Positions 1 to 9,240 of a stretch of 61,430 bases of DNA are shown here, in pieces; the first letter of the stretch is position 1; each line of letters starts with the position of its first letter. The notes beneath the pieces are model-generated. The model was not told the origin of the DNA, ran no database searches, and was given only the letters and a program-made list of their open reading frames with translations. The position numbers and the translations under genes are program-made. Where the stretch lies: the NCBI GenBank assembly GCA_903995005.1, contig CAJEZV010000003.1, forward strand, positions 1 to 61,430, in the 5' to 3' direction. This DNA comes from an uncultured beta proteobacterium. GTDB taxonomy: Bacteria > Pseudomonadota > Gammaproteobacteria > Burkholderiales > Burkholderiaceae.

Positions 1-1
1 A

Positions 2-154
2 TCCTTGCAAAAGCTCGTGATTGCACAAGACACAGGAAAAGCCATCGTAGGTGGCGTTAGGGCCGATTTTTATTGGGGTTCTGGTGACGCTGCTGGAGAA
101 ATTGCAGGGCGTATGAAACAAAATGGCAAGATGTGGTTATTGTTACCACGTTAA
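2..154 (+). CDS. mltA: Membrane-bound lytic murein transglycosylase A, C-terminal fragment
   Basis: Only the last 50 codons are in the window; the 5' part lies upstream. The visible peptide contains QDTGKAIVG, VRADFYWGSG and AGEIAGRMKQNGKMWLLLPR, which fit the C-terminal 3D domain of MltA, including its conserved aspartates. The family is an outer-membrane lipoprotein that cleaves peptidoglycan glycan strands to 1,6-anhydromuropeptides. The frame ends with TAA at 152-154, 28 bases before the hydratase start. The call rests on the C-terminal motif alone. Confidence 0.8.
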   Translation, partial: SLQKLVIAQDTGKAIVGGVRADFYWGSGDAAGEIAGRMKQNGKMWLLLPR

Positions 155-182
155 TTGATGGATCTTGGATAGAAAGAAATTG

Positions 183-959
183 ATGAGCTATAAAACAATT
201 TTGACCGAAGTGGATGGCAAGGTTGCCACCATTACCTTAAATCGTCCTGAGGTTCTCAACGCCTTAAATGATGAATTAATGGATGAGCTTGGTGCTGCGT
301 TGCTTGGTTTTGATGCTGATGACAGTATTGGCTGCATCATCATTACTGGTAGCGAAAAGGCTTTTGCTGCTGGTGCTGATATCGCCTCAATGGCCAAGTA
401 TGGTTTAAAAGATGTATATCGGGGCGATTTCATTACTCGCAATTGGGAAGAAATTAGAAAAGTTCGCAAGCCAGTAATTGCAGCAGTATCTGGCTATGCC
501 CTAGGTGGTGGTTGCGAGTTGGCCATGATGTGTGACACCATCATGGCTGCAGATAACGCTAAGTTTGCCCAACCAGAAGTGAAGCTGGGAATCATTCCAG
601 GTGCTGGCGGTACGCAACGTTTGCCACGGGCTGTATCCAAAGCGAAGGCGATGGACTTGGCTTTAACTGGTCGCATGATGGATGCGGCAGAGGCTGAGCG
701 TTCTGGTTTGGTATCACGCGTCTTTCCAAAAGCAGATCTATTGAAAGAGGTGAAAGCCATTGCTAAAGAGATTGCCGATATGCCCTTGCTGACAGCAATG
801 ATGGTGAAAGAGGCGGTCAACGCTGCATATGAGACTACGCTATCAGAAGGCATTCATTTTGAACGTCGCTTATTTCATACCTGTTTTGGAACCAATGATC
901 AAAAAGAAGGTATGGCTGCGTTTATGGAAAAACGCCCAGCGAAATTTACCAACTCTTAA
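183..959 (+). CDS. Enoyl-CoA hydratase (crotonase family)
   Basis: This predicted 258-residue cytoplasmic protein hydrates trans-2-enoyl-CoA to 3-hydroxyacyl-CoA in fatty-acid beta-oxidation. The oxyanion-hole segment AFAAGADI (about 60-67) and the two catalytic glutamates of true hydratases are present: E112 in GGGCELA and E132 in [16 protein letters not shown]. The length is the family norm. I chose ATG 183 over the in-frame TTG at 165 because MSYKTI matches the usual N-terminus; the ribosome binding site is weak. It lies just after mltA and convergent with the M20 gene. Both catalytic residues argue against an isomerase, but the chain-length preference cannot be read. Confidence 0.92.
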   Translation: MSYKTILTEVDGKVATITLNRPEVLNALNDELMDELGAALLGFDADDSIGCIIITGSEKAFAAGADIASMAKYGLKDVYRGDFITRNWEEIRKVRKPVIAAVSGYALGGGCELAMMCDTIMAADNAKFAQPEVKLGIIPGAGGTQRLPRAVSKAKAMDLALTGRMMDAAEAERSGLVSRVFPKADLLKEVKAIAKEIADMPLLTAMMVKEAVNAAYETTLSEGIHFERRLFHTCFGTNDQKEGMAAFMEKRPAKFTNS

Positions 960-969
960 GTAAAAAGCC

Positions 970-2166
970 TTAGTTTTTTTCTAGATAGCGTTGAGCAAGT
1001 TTTACCCAGTAGCTTACGCCCACCGGAATTAAAGCGTCATTAAAGTCGTAAGAGGGATTATGTAGGTGGCATGGACCCATGCCATGACCTACCGCACGGT
1101 GATCACCATCACCATTGCCTAAAAATACATAACATCCCGGCTTCTCGAGCAACATGAAGGCGAAATCTTCCGCACCCATTGTGGGATCAATATTGGTATT
1201 CACGTTTTGCTTACCTACCAGCTCACTCATCACTGCACTTGCAAACTCAACTTCAGCATGGTGATTAATGAGTGGGGGGTAGTTTCTGGAAAATGCAATT
1301 TCAGCATGGCAATCAAATGCCCCCGCAACACTGTGTGCAATTTCACGTAGCCGTTGCTCTAGGAGATCCAATACTTCTAAGGTGAATGTTCTGATGGTAC
1401 CGCCGATGAAAGCGCTATTAGGAATGACGTTGCTTGTTTCGCCTGCATGAAACTGTGTAACAGATAGAACGGCCGCATCAACAGGGCGCTTATTGCGAGT
1501 AATAATGCTTTGTAGCGCCAAAACTACTTGCGCCCCAGTAAGAACAGGGTCAGCACTATTGTGAGGGAGGGCAGCGTGACCGCCTTTGCCAGTGATGGTA
1601 ATTTCAAAAGTATTGCTTGAGGCCATCATAGGGCCTGATGTAACACCAAAGTGACCTTCGGTTAATCCAGGCCAATTGTGTAACCCAAAAACAGCATCGC
1701 AAGGAAATTGTTTAAAGAGCCCATCCTTAATCATTTCATTCGCACCAGCACCACCCTCTTCGGCAGGCTGAAATATAAAAATGACGCTGCCTTTGAAATC
1801 ACGGTGATTCGCTAGATATTGAGCGGCACCTAACAGCATTGCAGTATGACCATCATGACCACAAGCATGCATCTTTCCAGCATTACGTGAGGTGTGCTCA
1901 AAATTATTATGTTCTTGCAGCGGAAGTGCATCCATGTCAGCCCGAAGACCAATCATTTTCCCAGGACCTAAATCACCATCGAGACGGCCGACTACGCCTG
2001 TTTTACCCATGCCGCGATAAACGGCGATGCCCCAGCTTGAAAGCGCCTCTGCAACTAAATCAGAAGTGCGATTTTCTTCGAAGCGCAATTCAGGGTGAGC
2101 ATGAATATTGCGACGAATGTCTCGAATAGCTTCTGCAGAATCAAGGATTTCAGGAAGTAAATGCAT
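970..2166 (-). CDS. M20 family metallo-amidohydrolase (hippurate hydrolase / N-acyl-amino-acid amidohydrolase type)
   Basis: A 398-residue cytoplasmic di-metal hydrolase of the M20D type, which cleaves N-acyl amino acids such as hippurate. The metal-binding and catalytic segments are clear: LRADMDALP (about 74-82), HACGHDGHT (100-108) and FQPAEEGGAG (132-141), with the catalytic/metal glutamate pair at 136-137. A dimerisation lid domain should occupy roughly residues 180-290. It reads in the same direction as bioA-bioF-bioD and starts 55 nt downstream of bioD, so it may be cotranscribed, although no link to biotin is known. The true substrate cannot be inferred. Confidence 0.9.
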   Translation of the reverse strand: MHLLPEILDSAEAIRDIRRNIHAHPELRFEENRTSDLVAEALSSWGIAVYRGMGKTGVVGRLDGDLGPGKMIGLRADMDALPLQEHNNFEHTSRNAGKMHACGHDGHTAMLLGAAQYLANHRDFKGSVIFIFQPAEEGGAGANEMIKDGLFKQFPCDAVFGLHNWPGLTEGHFGVTSGPMMASSNTFEITITGKGGHAALPHNSADPVLTGAQVVLALQSIITRNKRPVDAAVLSVTQFHAGETSNVIPNSAFIGGTIRTFTLEVLDLLEQRLREIAHSVAGAFDCHAEIAFSRNYPPLINHHAEVEFASAVMSELVGKQNVNTNIDPTMGAEDFAFMLLEKPGCYVFLGNGDGDHRAVGHGMGPCHLHNPSYDFNDALIPVGVSYWVKLAQRYLEKN

Positions 2167-2221
2167 CCCTTCATCTTATCTGAAAGTCCCGCCAGTTGCA
2201 CTTTAGGGCTTGCTCTAGGGG

Positions 2222-2941
2222 TTAATGATTCCTGATTTGGATGTGCTCTGCAGCAAAACGAAGTGCTTCAATTGAATAGGGACTGTTATCTGCTTTTTGA
2301 AGTTCTTTTGGTAGCGTCGGAATATGCCCTAAAAAAGGTACATCTATTCTTGCTTGCAAAGTAGCAATATTTTCTTTGAGTAAGAGCATTTCAGTTGCTA
2401 GAGAGTTAGCAATCCACCCGGCAATTTTCAAACCACGTGCTTTGATCGCTTCCTGGGTGAGCAGAGCGTGGTTAATGCAACCTAATTTCATGCCGACTAC
2501 CAAAATGATGGGTAAATTGATTTGCTGTGCAAAATCCCCGAGATCTTCATCATTATTTAAGGGAATCAAAAATCCACCGGCCCCTTCAACAACAAGGTAG
2601 TCACTCTGTTTTTGAATCTGACTAAGCGCTTGCATGATGGTATTGAGCTCAATAGTAATACCCTGATTTGCGGCGATCAGATGGGGCGCTGCGGGCAAGT
2701 CTAAAACATAAGGGCACAACTCTAATTGACCTTCTGCAAGTTGAGAAGCAATGCGCAAAGTTTCAAGATCTTCATTGAGCATATCACCATTAGCACCTCG
2801 GTATGTTCCAGCAACGACCGGTTTAAATCCCAATACTTTCTTGCCTTGTTCGTGGAGCTTTAGTATTAATGCACCACTCACTAAGGTTTTGCCAACCTCG
2901 GTATCGGTGCCAGTCACAAAGAAGCCAGAAAGCTTAGTCAT
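2222..2941 (-). CDS. bioD: Dethiobiotin synthetase
   Basis: A 239-residue cytoplasmic enzyme that closes the ureido ring: 7,8-diaminopelargonate plus CO2 and ATP gives dethiobiotin. The P-loop GTDTEVGKT is at residues 11-19, the switch-like VVEGAGGFLIPL segment is present, and the C-terminal region continues to normal family length. It overlaps the 3' end of bioF by 8 nt, so translation is probably coupled. It is the last biotin gene of the minus-strand bioA-bioF-bioD set; bioB is divergent. Confidence 0.95.
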   Translation of the reverse strand: MTKLSGFFVTGTDTEVGKTLVSGALILKLHEQGKKVLGFKPVVAGTYRGANGDMLNEDLETLRIASQLAEGQLELCPYVLDLPAAPHLIAANQGITIELNTIMQALSQIQKQSDYLVVEGAGGFLIPLNNDEDLGDFAQQINLPIILVVGMKLGCINHALLTQEAIKARGLKIAGWIANSLATEMLLLKENIATLQARIDVPFLGHIPTLPKELQKADNSPYSIEALRFAAEHIQIRNH

Positions 2942-4172
2942 GTTTTGCCTTGTGATTGATTTCTTGCTCGATCTTTTTCAGGGTTGTAATGAGTTTGCGT
3001 AAATCATCAACACTATGATTTGCTGAAAAGGTTATACGCAAACGTGCGCTACCAAGAGGAACCGTAGGTGGACGAATTGCCGGAATCCAATAACCTGCTT
3101 CGTCTAGTAGCTTTGCTGTCATGAGTGCATTAGCATTGCTTCCTAAAATAACCGGCTGAATTGGTGTACAAGATGGTACTTTTCCCCAACTGATAAAGTT
3201 CATTTCATCTTGCCAAATTTGAATCAGATGATTGAGGTGTAATCGACGTTTTACGCCCTCATCACCTTCAATAATCGCAAGACTTTTGAGCAGGGTATGT
3301 GCAATGGCTGGCGGGGTTGCAGTACTGTAAATGTAAGGGCGCCCTTTTTGAATCAGCCATTCAATAAAAGAGTCTTGTGCACAAACAAAAGCACCGCTGA
3401 CACCAGCAGATTTTCCTAGTGTGCCAATGTAAATAATGCGGTTAGATTGAATATCCTCTTGCTCTAGGATGCCGCACCCATTTTTCCCAAGCACTCCAAA
3501 GCCATGTGCATCATCAACTAGCAGTAGCGCATCGTATTGCTCCGCTATTTGAAGTAATTCCTGAACGGGAGCTACATCGCCATCCATACTAAAGACGCCA
3601 TCAGTCACGATGAGCTTAAGAGACTTTGTATCTTTTTTGAGGGTCTCAGTTAATGAAGTCAGTTGCGTGTGATCGAATAAGTTGACCGAAGCATTCATCT
3701 GCGCGCCAGCCAAGCGAACACCATCAATTAGGGAGGCATGATTAAGTTTGGCTGAGTAAATACTCAAATCACCGCGCTCGGTAAGCCTGGCTAAGCCTGT
3801 AATGGCAGCTAAATTGGTAAGGTAGCCGGTACTAAAAAATAGGGCGCGAGCATTTGGAATATGCTTCTCTTCAAAAGACGCCAATTTTTTTTCAAGCAAC
3901 TCATGTGCAGCGCTATGGCCACTGATTAAATGGGACGCGCCACTACCAACCCCATATTTTCTAGCGCCCTCTGCTAAGGCATTCACTAGGTCAGGGTGAT
4001 TTGCAAGACCAAGGTAATCATTGCTACAAAAGGCCTTGAGCTGCCTATTCTCAACAGTTGCATTGGTATCGCAGGGCGATTGGGTAACTCGTAATTTTCG
4101 TCTAAGTAGTTGCAGATCTAAATCCGCAATACCCTCTTGTGCGAGTTCTAAGGCTTTAAACGAGCTGCTCAT
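2934..4172 (-). CDS. bioF: 8-amino-7-oxononanoate synthase
   Basis: A 412-residue PLP enzyme that condenses pimeloyl-ACP (or -CoA) with L-alanine, the first step of the biotin ring pathway. The PLP lysine is K254 in GTLGKSAGVSGAF. The DDAHGFGVLG segment (220-229) holds the aspartate and histidine that contact the cofactor, and SNDYLGL (50-56) is the family N-terminal signature. The start overlaps bioA by 4 nt (ATGA). It is slightly longer than the E. coli enzyme of about 384 residues, mainly at the N-terminus. Confidence 0.95.
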   Translation of the reverse strand: MSSSFKALELAQEGIADLDLQLLRRKLRVTQSPCDTNATVENRQLKAFCSNDYLGLANHPDLVNALAEGARKYGVGSGASHLISGHSAAHELLEKKLASFEEKHIPNARALFFSTGYLTNLAAITGLARLTERGDLSIYSAKLNHASLIDGVRLAGAQMNASVNLFDHTQLTSLTETLKKDTKSLKLIVTDGVFSMDGDVAPVQELLQIAEQYDALLLVDDAHGFGVLGKNGCGILEQEDIQSNRIIYIGTLGKSAGVSGAFVCAQDSFIEWLIQKGRPYIYSTATPPAIAHTLLKSLAIIEGDEGVKRRLHLNHLIQIWQDEMNFISWGKVPSCTPIQPVILGSNANALMTAKLLDEAGYWIPAIRPPTVPLGSARLRITFSANHSVDDLRKLITTLKKIEQEINHKAKHD

Positions 4173-5515
4173 GCTAAAGCCTTCTCAAGTGCACGTTCAA
4201 TAGCTTGGCCCATTTGCATGGTTTCTTCAGTCGACAAGATATAGGGAGGCATGGCATATATCGTATTGCCGATTGGTCTAATAAGAACACCTTCCTCAAG
4301 GCCTTTAGCAAACATTTCACGAGGAAAGGCGCTTACATTTTTGAGATGATCATTCTTAACATCAAATGCCAGAATCATCCCTTGTTGACGCCAGTGCTCG
4401 ATTCGAGAATCAGTTTTTGCCCATGCAAATGCATTTGCTAAATCTTGTGAGCGAGCTCTATTCTTTTCTAAAATATTTTCTGTTTCAAAAATATTCAAGC
4501 AAGCAAGTGCCGCTGCGCAAGCTAATGGGTTTCCTGTGTATGAGTGTGAGTGTAAGAACCCTTGCTGCGTTTTATCACTATAAAACGCACGATAAATTTC
4601 ATCAGTGGTCATGCAAAGCGATAGAGGGAGGTAGCCACCGCTAATGCCTTTGGATAGAGTGAGAAAGTCCGGCCAAATACCAGCATGCTCACAGGCAAAG
4701 AACTTGCCACTGCGCCCGCAGCCTACGGCGATCTCATCGGCTATTAGGTGTATGTCAAAGCAGTTACATAAGTCTCTTACTAAGCGAAGATATTCCGGTG
4801 AATGCATTGCCATTTGGCCTGCGCATTGCACTAGTGGTTCAATGATGATCGCAGCAATGTGTTGATGTTCTGCTTTAAATAATTCTTCGAGTTCGGCCGC
4901 CGCATGCCTTGCAAGCTCTTCTGCACTTTCACCATTTTTTGATTTTCGCGCATCAGGTGATGTAACTGTATAGACGTCTTGTAATAGTGCGCCATATGCC
5001 TCACGAAAAATAGCAACATCAGTTACTGCTAATGCACCCAATGTCTCTCCGTGATAACCATTCTCGAGACAAACAAATTTTTTCTTTTTAGGCTTGTTAT
5101 TAAGTTGCCAAAAATGGTGGCTCATTTTTAAGGCAATCTCTACTGCAGATGCGCCATCTGACGCATAAAAGACGTGGCCTAAATTACCATTTGTGAGTGC
5201 AGAAAGTTTTTCGGATAACTCAACCACTGGTGGATGGGTGAATCCAGCAAGCATGACATGCTCAATTTTTTCTAACTGATCAGTGATCGCTTGGTTAATT
5301 TTCGGATTGGAGTGGCCAAATAAATTGGTCCACCAAGAGCTAATGCAATCGAGTAGAGCGTTTCCCTTTTCGTCGTAAAGCCAGGGACCCTTTCCTTTCG
5401 CAATAGCAATTAGGGGAAATGACTCATGATGTTTCATCTGAGTGCAAGGGTGCCAAACGGCAGCTAAGCTGCGATCAACGAGGGTGGCTTGATTTAAATC
5501 AGAAATAACCTTCAT
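4169..5515 (-). CDS. bioA: Adenosylmethionine-8-amino-7-oxononanoate aminotransferase
   Basis: A 448-residue class III PLP aminotransferase that makes 7,8-diaminopelargonate, normally with S-adenosylmethionine as amino donor. Visible signatures are WHPCTQM (21-27), the active-site SSWW (59-62), SDGASAVEIALKM for phosphate binding, DEIAVGCGRSG (260-270) and the PLP lysine K289 in LSKGISGGYLPLS. It is the first gene of the bioA-bioF-bioD unit and faces bioB across an 89-bp gap. No Shine-Dalgarno sequence is evident before its ATG. No bioC or bioH is seen nearby. Confidence 0.95.
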   Translation of the reverse strand: MKVISDLNQATLVDRSLAAVWHPCTQMKHHESFPLIAIAKGKGPWLYDEKGNALLDCISSWWTNLFGHSNPKINQAITDQLEKIEHVMLAGFTHPPVVELSEKLSALTNGNLGHVFYASDGASAVEIALKMSHHFWQLNNKPKKKKFVCLENGYHGETLGALAVTDVAIFREAYGALLQDVYTVTSPDARKSKNGESAEELARHAAAELEELFKAEHQHIAAIIIEPLVQCAGQMAMHSPEYLRLVRDLCNCFDIHLIADEIAVGCGRSGKFFACEHAGIWPDFLTLSKGISGGYLPLSLCMTTDEIYRAFYSDKTQQGFLHSHSYTGNPLACAAALACLNIFETENILEKNRARSQDLANAFAWAKTDSRIEHWRQQGMILAFDVKNDHLKNVSAFPREMFAKGLEEGVLIRPIGNTIYAMPPYILSTEETMQMGQAIERALEKALA

Positions 5516-5542
5516 GTTTGATATTTGACCACTAGTTTTTCC

Positions 5543-5599
5543 AATTCCAGGCTTGTATCTGTTATGTTTATGGCTTGAATCGATCTATTTTCTGGAATT
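5543..5599. promoter_or_regulatory. Divergent bioA/bioB control region with a spaced inverted repeat
   Basis: The interval between bioA and bioB contains AATTCCAG at 5543-5550 and its exact reverse complement CTGGAATT at 5592-5599, 41 nt apart; the second arm lies 5 nt before the bioB ATG. A TTGACC at 5525-5530 could be a -35 element, but no convincing -10 follows at the right spacing. I see no classical BirA operator. The repeat could be a paired regulator site or chance; no regulator is assigned. Confidence 0.35.
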
Positions 5600-5604
5600 T
5601 GCCA

Positions 5605-6642
5605 ATGTTGGACACCCAAACTGCTGAAAAACCGCTGACCTTAGTTAAATCTAAGGCTAATTTACGAAAAGAGGTCGATGCCTCTGGCCAGTGGACTGTG
5701 GCCCAAATTGAGCAACTTTTTGCCTTGCCTTTTAATGAATTAATGCTCAAGGCCCAGGAGACACACAAAACCTATTTTCCTGAGGGCGATGTAGAGCTCG
5801 CTACTTTGCTATCTATCAAGACTGGCGGCTGTCCTGAGGATTGTGGTTATTGCCCTCAAGCTGCGCGCTATGACACGGACGTGAAGGCTGAGAAGCTGAT
5901 GAGCTTGGAGGAAGTTTTAGAGGCTGCTAAAGCCGCTAAGGCGGCAGGCTCAAACCGTTTCTGCATGGGTGCTGCTTGGCGTGAGCCTAAAGATCGCGAT
6001 ATTGAAAAAGTAACTGCCATGATCAAGGGTGTAAAGGCTTTAGGTCTCGAGACCTGCGCTACCCTGGGGATGCTAGAGGCTGATCAGGCCCAAGCACTTC
6101 AAGAGGCTGGCCTAGATTTTTATAACCATAACCTTGATACCAGCGAGGATTTTTACCGTTCAGTGATTTCTACACGTGGTTATCAAGATCGTCTAGATAC
6201 CATCTCCAATGTCCGAGCAGCCGGCATGTCTGTGTGCTGCGGCGGCATTGTTGGAATGGGTGAGTCTCGTGAGCAGCGAGCTGCTTTCTTGGCGCGCTTA
6301 GCCAATTTGAGTCCTTACCCTGAGTCTGTGCCGATTAATCACCTGGTGCCCGTTGCAGGCACTCCCCTGGCCGATCAAAAGCCTTTAGACCCCCTTGAGT
6401 TTGTGCGCACCATTGCAGTAGCACGCATCACGATGCCTAAGGCACGTGTACGTTTATCTGCGGGGCGCCAAGAGCTGGGTAGGGCCGTTCAGGCCATGTG
6501 CTTTATGGCTGGAGCCAATTCGATTTTCTATGGTGAGCAACTACTCACTACCGGCAATCCCGAGGCTGAACAAGACCGTGAGCTACTCGCAGAACTAGGA
6601 TTAAAGACCAAGCAGAGCTGTAAAGCCGAGGTTTTGGTCTAA
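5605..6642 (+). CDS. bioB: Biotin synthase
   Basis: A 345-residue radical-SAM enzyme that inserts sulfur into dethiobiotin. The radical-SAM cluster ligands are C76, C80 and C83 in [17 protein letters not shown], and the [2Fe-2S] ligands are expected at YNHNLD-region and later cysteines and R in the RLSAGRQ segment, which is present. I use ATG 5605 (MLDTQTAEK); an in-frame TTG at 5575 would add ten residues without family support. It is divergent from bioA and is followed 10 nt later by coq7. Confidence 0.95.
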   Translation: MLDTQTAEKPLTLVKSKANLRKEVDASGQWTVAQIEQLFALPFNELMLKAQETHKTYFPEGDVELATLLSIKTGGCPEDCGYCPQAARYDTDVKAEKLMSLEEVLEAAKAAKAAGSNRFCMGAAWREPKDRDIEKVTAMIKGVKALGLETCATLGMLEADQAQALQEAGLDFYNHNLDTSEDFYRSVISTRGYQDRLDTISNVRAAGMSVCCGGIVGMGESREQRAAFLARLANLSPYPESVPINHLVPVAGTPLADQKPLDPLEFVRTIAVARITMPKARVRLSAGRQELGRAVQAMCFMAGANSIFYGEQLLTTGNPEAEQDRELLAELGLKTKQSCKAEVLV

Positions 6643-6652
6643 TTTTCAGCTG

Positions 6653-7282
6653 ATGACTCCAGTCGACCGTTTCATTCTTGAATTTGATACCGCACTTCGT
6701 TCAGTCGTAGGCGGGGCAAATGCTCAAAGACCTACCCCAGGTTCTGAGTCTGGCGCCAATCTGGCATTAGATGCTGAGCAGCGAAAGCATGCGGCAGGTT
6801 TAATGCGCATCAATCATGTTGGCGAAGTTTGTGCGCAAGCTTTATATCAATCGCAAAAATTAGTCGCCAGAAATTCAGAAATAAAAGAGATGCTAGATCA
6901 CTCCGCACAAGAAGAGTTGGATCACTTAGCATGGTGTGAAACTCGCTTAAAAGAACTCGGTTCCCACACGAGTTATCTCAATCCATTTTGGTATGCAGGG
7001 TCCTTTGCAATCGGCTTAGCAGCTGGCTTAGCGGGTGATAAGTGGAGTTTAGGTTTTGTTGTTGAAACTGAAAAACAAGTTGAAAATCACCTTGAGAGTC
7101 ATCTCAAAAAATTGCCGGAAGAAGATCATCGCTCACGTGCAATTGTTGATCAAATGCGTATTGATGAAATTGAGCATGGGCAAGCAGCTTTACATGCAGG
7201 CGGTGTTACTTTGCCTGAGCCAATTCAAAAAATAATGCAAGCAATGTCTAAGGTAATGACAAGCACTGCTTACAAAATTTAA
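6653..7282 (+). CDS. coq7: Ubiquinone biosynthesis hydroxylase Coq7 (2-nonaprenyl-3-methyl-6-methoxy-1,4-benzoquinol hydroxylase)
   Basis: A 209-residue di-iron hydroxylase for the penultimate hydroxylation of ubiquinone. Iron ligands are visible as E58 in [16 protein letters not shown]88 and H91 in QEELDHLAW, and the later [10 protein letters not shown] motif. A hydrophobic stretch [15 protein letters not shown] fits the membrane-facing helices of the family. It sits 10 nt after bioB in the same direction and may share its transcript. A 300-bp spacer follows before mraZ. Confidence 0.93.
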   Translation: MTPVDRFILEFDTALRSVVGGANAQRPTPGSESGANLALDAEQRKHAAGLMRINHVGEVCAQALYQSQKLVARNSEIKEMLDHSAQEELDHLAWCETRLKELGSHTSYLNPFWYAGSFAIGLAAGLAGDKWSLGFVVETEKQVENHLESHLKKLPEEDHRSRAIVDQMRIDEIEHGQAALHAGGVTLPEPIQKIMQAMSKVMTSTAYKI

Positions 7283-7526
7283 AATGGATATTGAGGATTT
7301 AGTTTGAATAAATCCAGAAAATCAATTTCAGATTAATTTTTGATAAATACTGTTTTTAATTACAGTGTATTTAGGTATTATCTATCTCCATAGCTAAGAC
7401 CTATTCTTAAGTATATTTTCCAAGCCATTGTTTCAAGTAGCTATTTTATTATCACCATCTTCTGAACACATTACGCTAAGTGTTTGTAAACATTAGAGAA
7501 TTTCCCAAAAAAATCCCCAAAAACAC

Positions 7527-7555
7527 TTGACCCTCCTATTGCGATCCTCTAAAGT
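7527..7555 (+). promoter_or_regulatory. Sigma-70 type promoter of the mra/dcw cluster
   Basis: TTGACC at 7527-7532 (5 of 6 to the -35 consensus) is followed after 17 nt by TAAAGT at 7550-7555 (4 of 6 to -10). Transcription would start near 7562, so the mraZ leader would be about 20 nt. The -10 element runs into the first MraZ box, so repressor binding should block polymerase. Read from sequence only. Confidence 0.6.
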
Positions 7556-7578
7556 GGGAGGAAGTGTGAAAAAGTGGG
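7554..7578 (+). promoter_or_regulatory. MraZ operator: three GTGGG-like boxes at 10-bp spacing
   Basis: GTGGG at 7554-7558, GTGTG at 7564-7568 and GTGGG at 7574-7578 lie on one face of the helix, exactly 10 bp apart. MraZ is known in E. coli and other bacteria to bind tandem repeats of this kind before its own gene and repress the dcw cluster. The third box also supplies the G-rich ribosome binding site 4 nt before the mraZ ATG, so binding would cover promoter and translation start region. Confidence 0.8.
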
Positions 7579-7582
7579 GTAA

Positions 7583-8014
7583 ATGGTGTTTCAAGGTGCG
7601 TCAGCTCTTAATTTAGATGCAAAAGGCCGAATGTCAGTTCCGGCAAAGCATCGTGACGCCTTGTTAGTTCAAGGCGATGGCCGCCTCACGCTCACAAAAC
7701 ATCCAGATGGCTGCCTTTTGCTATTCCCAAGGCCAGAATGGGAAAGTTTTAGAGCGCGGGTTGCTCAGCTTCCAATGGACGCACATTGGTGGCGCAGAAT
7801 TTTTTTGGGTAATGCTGCAGAAATTGATTTGGATAATGCTGGACGAATTTTGGTTAGTCCGGAATTGCGTGCAGCAGCTGGAATCGAAAAAGAAGTGATC
7901 TTACTTGGTATGGGCAGTCACTTGGAATTGTGGGACGCAGCTACATACGCTGCAAAAGAACAGGCTGCAATTGCACTAGGCATGCCTGAAGCACTCAAGC
8001 AATTTAATTTTTGA
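7583..8014 (+). CDS. mraZ: Transcriptional regulator MraZ
   Basis: A 143-residue DNA-binding protein with two SpoVT-AbrB-like halves. The first is [20 protein letters not shown] (residues 1-20) and the second is [20 protein letters not shown] (about 76-95), each with the D-x-x-G-R turn that contacts DNA. It is the first gene of the cell division cluster and probably autoregulates through the three boxes directly upstream. The length is normal for the family. Confidence 0.95.
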   Translation: MVFQGASALNLDAKGRMSVPAKHRDALLVQGDGRLTLTKHPDGCLLLFPRPEWESFRARVAQLPMDAHWWRRIFLGNAAEIDLDNAGRILVSPELRAAAGIEKEVILLGMGSHLELWDAATYAAKEQAAIALGMPEALKQFNF

Positions 8015-8026
8015 TGACAGGGTGCT

Positions 8027-8977
8027 ATGAACATAACTCATCGCCCAGTGTTACTGGCCGAGGCGGTGACGGCGCTAATCAGTGGTCCGCTCATTCAAAA
8101 ACAAAACGCAGCAAACAATATTTTGGTAATCGATGGAACATTTGGGCGCGGTGGTCACACAAAGGCTTTGCTCCAACAGCTTCCTCGGTCTGCACGCATG
8201 ATTTCCTTCGACAAGGATTTGGATGCAATCGCAGTGGCGCAGAGAATCAACGATCCACGTTTAACTATCGTGCACGACAGCTTCGCAAATATGGATCAGT
8301 ATGCGCAAGCAGAATCAGCCGATGGAATTTTGTTGGACTTGGGAATCAGTTCGCCGCAAGTGGACGAAGCGCATCGGGGCTTCTCCTTTCGTCGCGAAGG
8401 ACCGCTAGATATGCGGATGAATACAGATCAAGGAATGACAGCTGCAGAGTGGTTAGAGCATGCGCCGCAGGAGGAAATCACGCACGTGATTAAGACTTAC
8501 GGGGAAGAGCGTTTTGCATTTCAGATTGCTAAAGCCATTGTGGCAAAGCGAGAAGAGGGTTTGTCTCCAAAAACGACGACTCAACTAGCAAGTTTGGTTG
8601 CTAGCGTGGTACGAACACGTGAAGCTGGTCAAGATCCTGCTACCAGAACATTTCAGGCATTGCGTATTTTTATCAACCGCGAATTAGAAGATTTAGAGCT
8701 TGGGCTGAGAGCTGCCATCAATTTACTGAAGCCGGGTGCACGACTTGCGGTGATTAGCTTTCATTCATTAGAAGATCGCATTGTGAAGCAGTTTCTCCAG
8801 GCGCACGCAAAAGTGGAAGTGCCTCGTGGTCTTCCGGTACGTGAAAAAGACTTACCTCAAAGCACTTTAGAAATCATTAGCCGCGTTAAACCAAGTGAAG
8901 CAGAAGTTTTAGAAAATTCAAGGGCTCGTTCAGCCATCATGCGTGTCGCAGAGAAGCGCATGGGAGCATCCGTATGA
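8027..8977 (+). CDS. rsmH: 16S rRNA (cytosine(1402)-N(4))-methyltransferase
   Basis: A 316-residue S-adenosylmethionine methyltransferase (formerly MraW) that modifies C1402 in the ribosomal decoding centre. The SAM-binding loop is [14 protein letters not shown], the acidic motif is [10 protein letters not shown], and [21 protein letters not shown] is the family signature. The insertion domain and the C-terminal [12 protein letters not shown] motif are intact. It begins 12 nt after mraZ and overlaps ftsL by 4 nt. Confidence 0.95.
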   Translation: MNITHRPVLLAEAVTALISGPLIQKQNAANNILVIDGTFGRGGHTKALLQQLPRSARMISFDKDLDAIAVAQRINDPRLTIVHDSFANMDQYAQAESADGILLDLGISSPQVDEAHRGFSFRREGPLDMRMNTDQGMTAAEWLEHAPQEEITHVIKTYGEERFAFQIAKAIVAKREEGLSPKTTTQLASLVASVVRTREAGQDPATRTFQALRIFINRELEDLELGLRAAINLLKPGARLAVISFHSLEDRIVKQFLQAHAKVEVPRGLPVREKDLPQSTLEIISRVKPSEAEVLENSRARSAIMRVAEKRMGASV

Positions 8978-9240
8978 ATCGCGCTACCTTGACCTTGCTT
9001 ACTTTGTTATTAATTTGCGCCTTGTCGCTGGTGGCAGCTCAACAACGTGCACGTAAATTATTTATTGCCCAAGAGCGTGCTCAGATTGAAGAGCGTAAAT
9101 TAAATCAAGAATGGTTGCGTTTAGAGTATGAGCAACGCAATCTTTCAAAGTCAGCGCGTATTCGTGATGTTGCGCGTAATCAATTACGCATGTCCCCAAT
9201 TTCTCCAGAACGTACTTTGTATCTCAAGGAAGCTAAATGA
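8974..9240 (+). CDS. ftsL: Cell division protein FtsL
   Basis: An 88-residue bitopic inner-membrane protein of the FtsQLB divisome subcomplex. Residues 3-21 are hydrophobic ([19 protein letters not shown]). The periplasmic part is heptad-rich and probably coiled coil ([15 protein letters not shown]), followed by the short [10 protein letters not shown] region. It overlaps rsmH by 4 nt (ATGA) and ftsI by 4 nt. Sequence is poorly conserved in this family, so position in the cluster carries much of the evidence. Confidence 0.9.
   Translation: MNRATLTLLTLLLICALSLVAAQQRARKLFIAQERAQIEERKLNQEWLRLEYEQRNLSKSARIRDVARNQLRMSPISPERTLYLKEAK

Larger units (their letters stand above)
7283..7582. other. AT-rich spacer between coq7 and mraZ
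   Basis: No credible gene is seen. Just after coq7, AAATACTGT (7345-7353) can pair with ACAGTGTATTT (7362-7372) with a 2-nt bulge, giving a weak AT-rich hairpin without a clean T-run; it may end the coq7 transcript. TGTTTGTAAACA at 7481-7492 is near-palindromic and of unknown meaning. The last 56 bases hold the mra promoter and MraZ boxes listed separately. Confidence 0.6.

Noticed and set aside
8011-8493. 160-codon frame overlapping rsmH
   Set aside because: rsmH in the other frame has all family motifs; this frame is cysteine/arginine/serine-rich shadow sequence.
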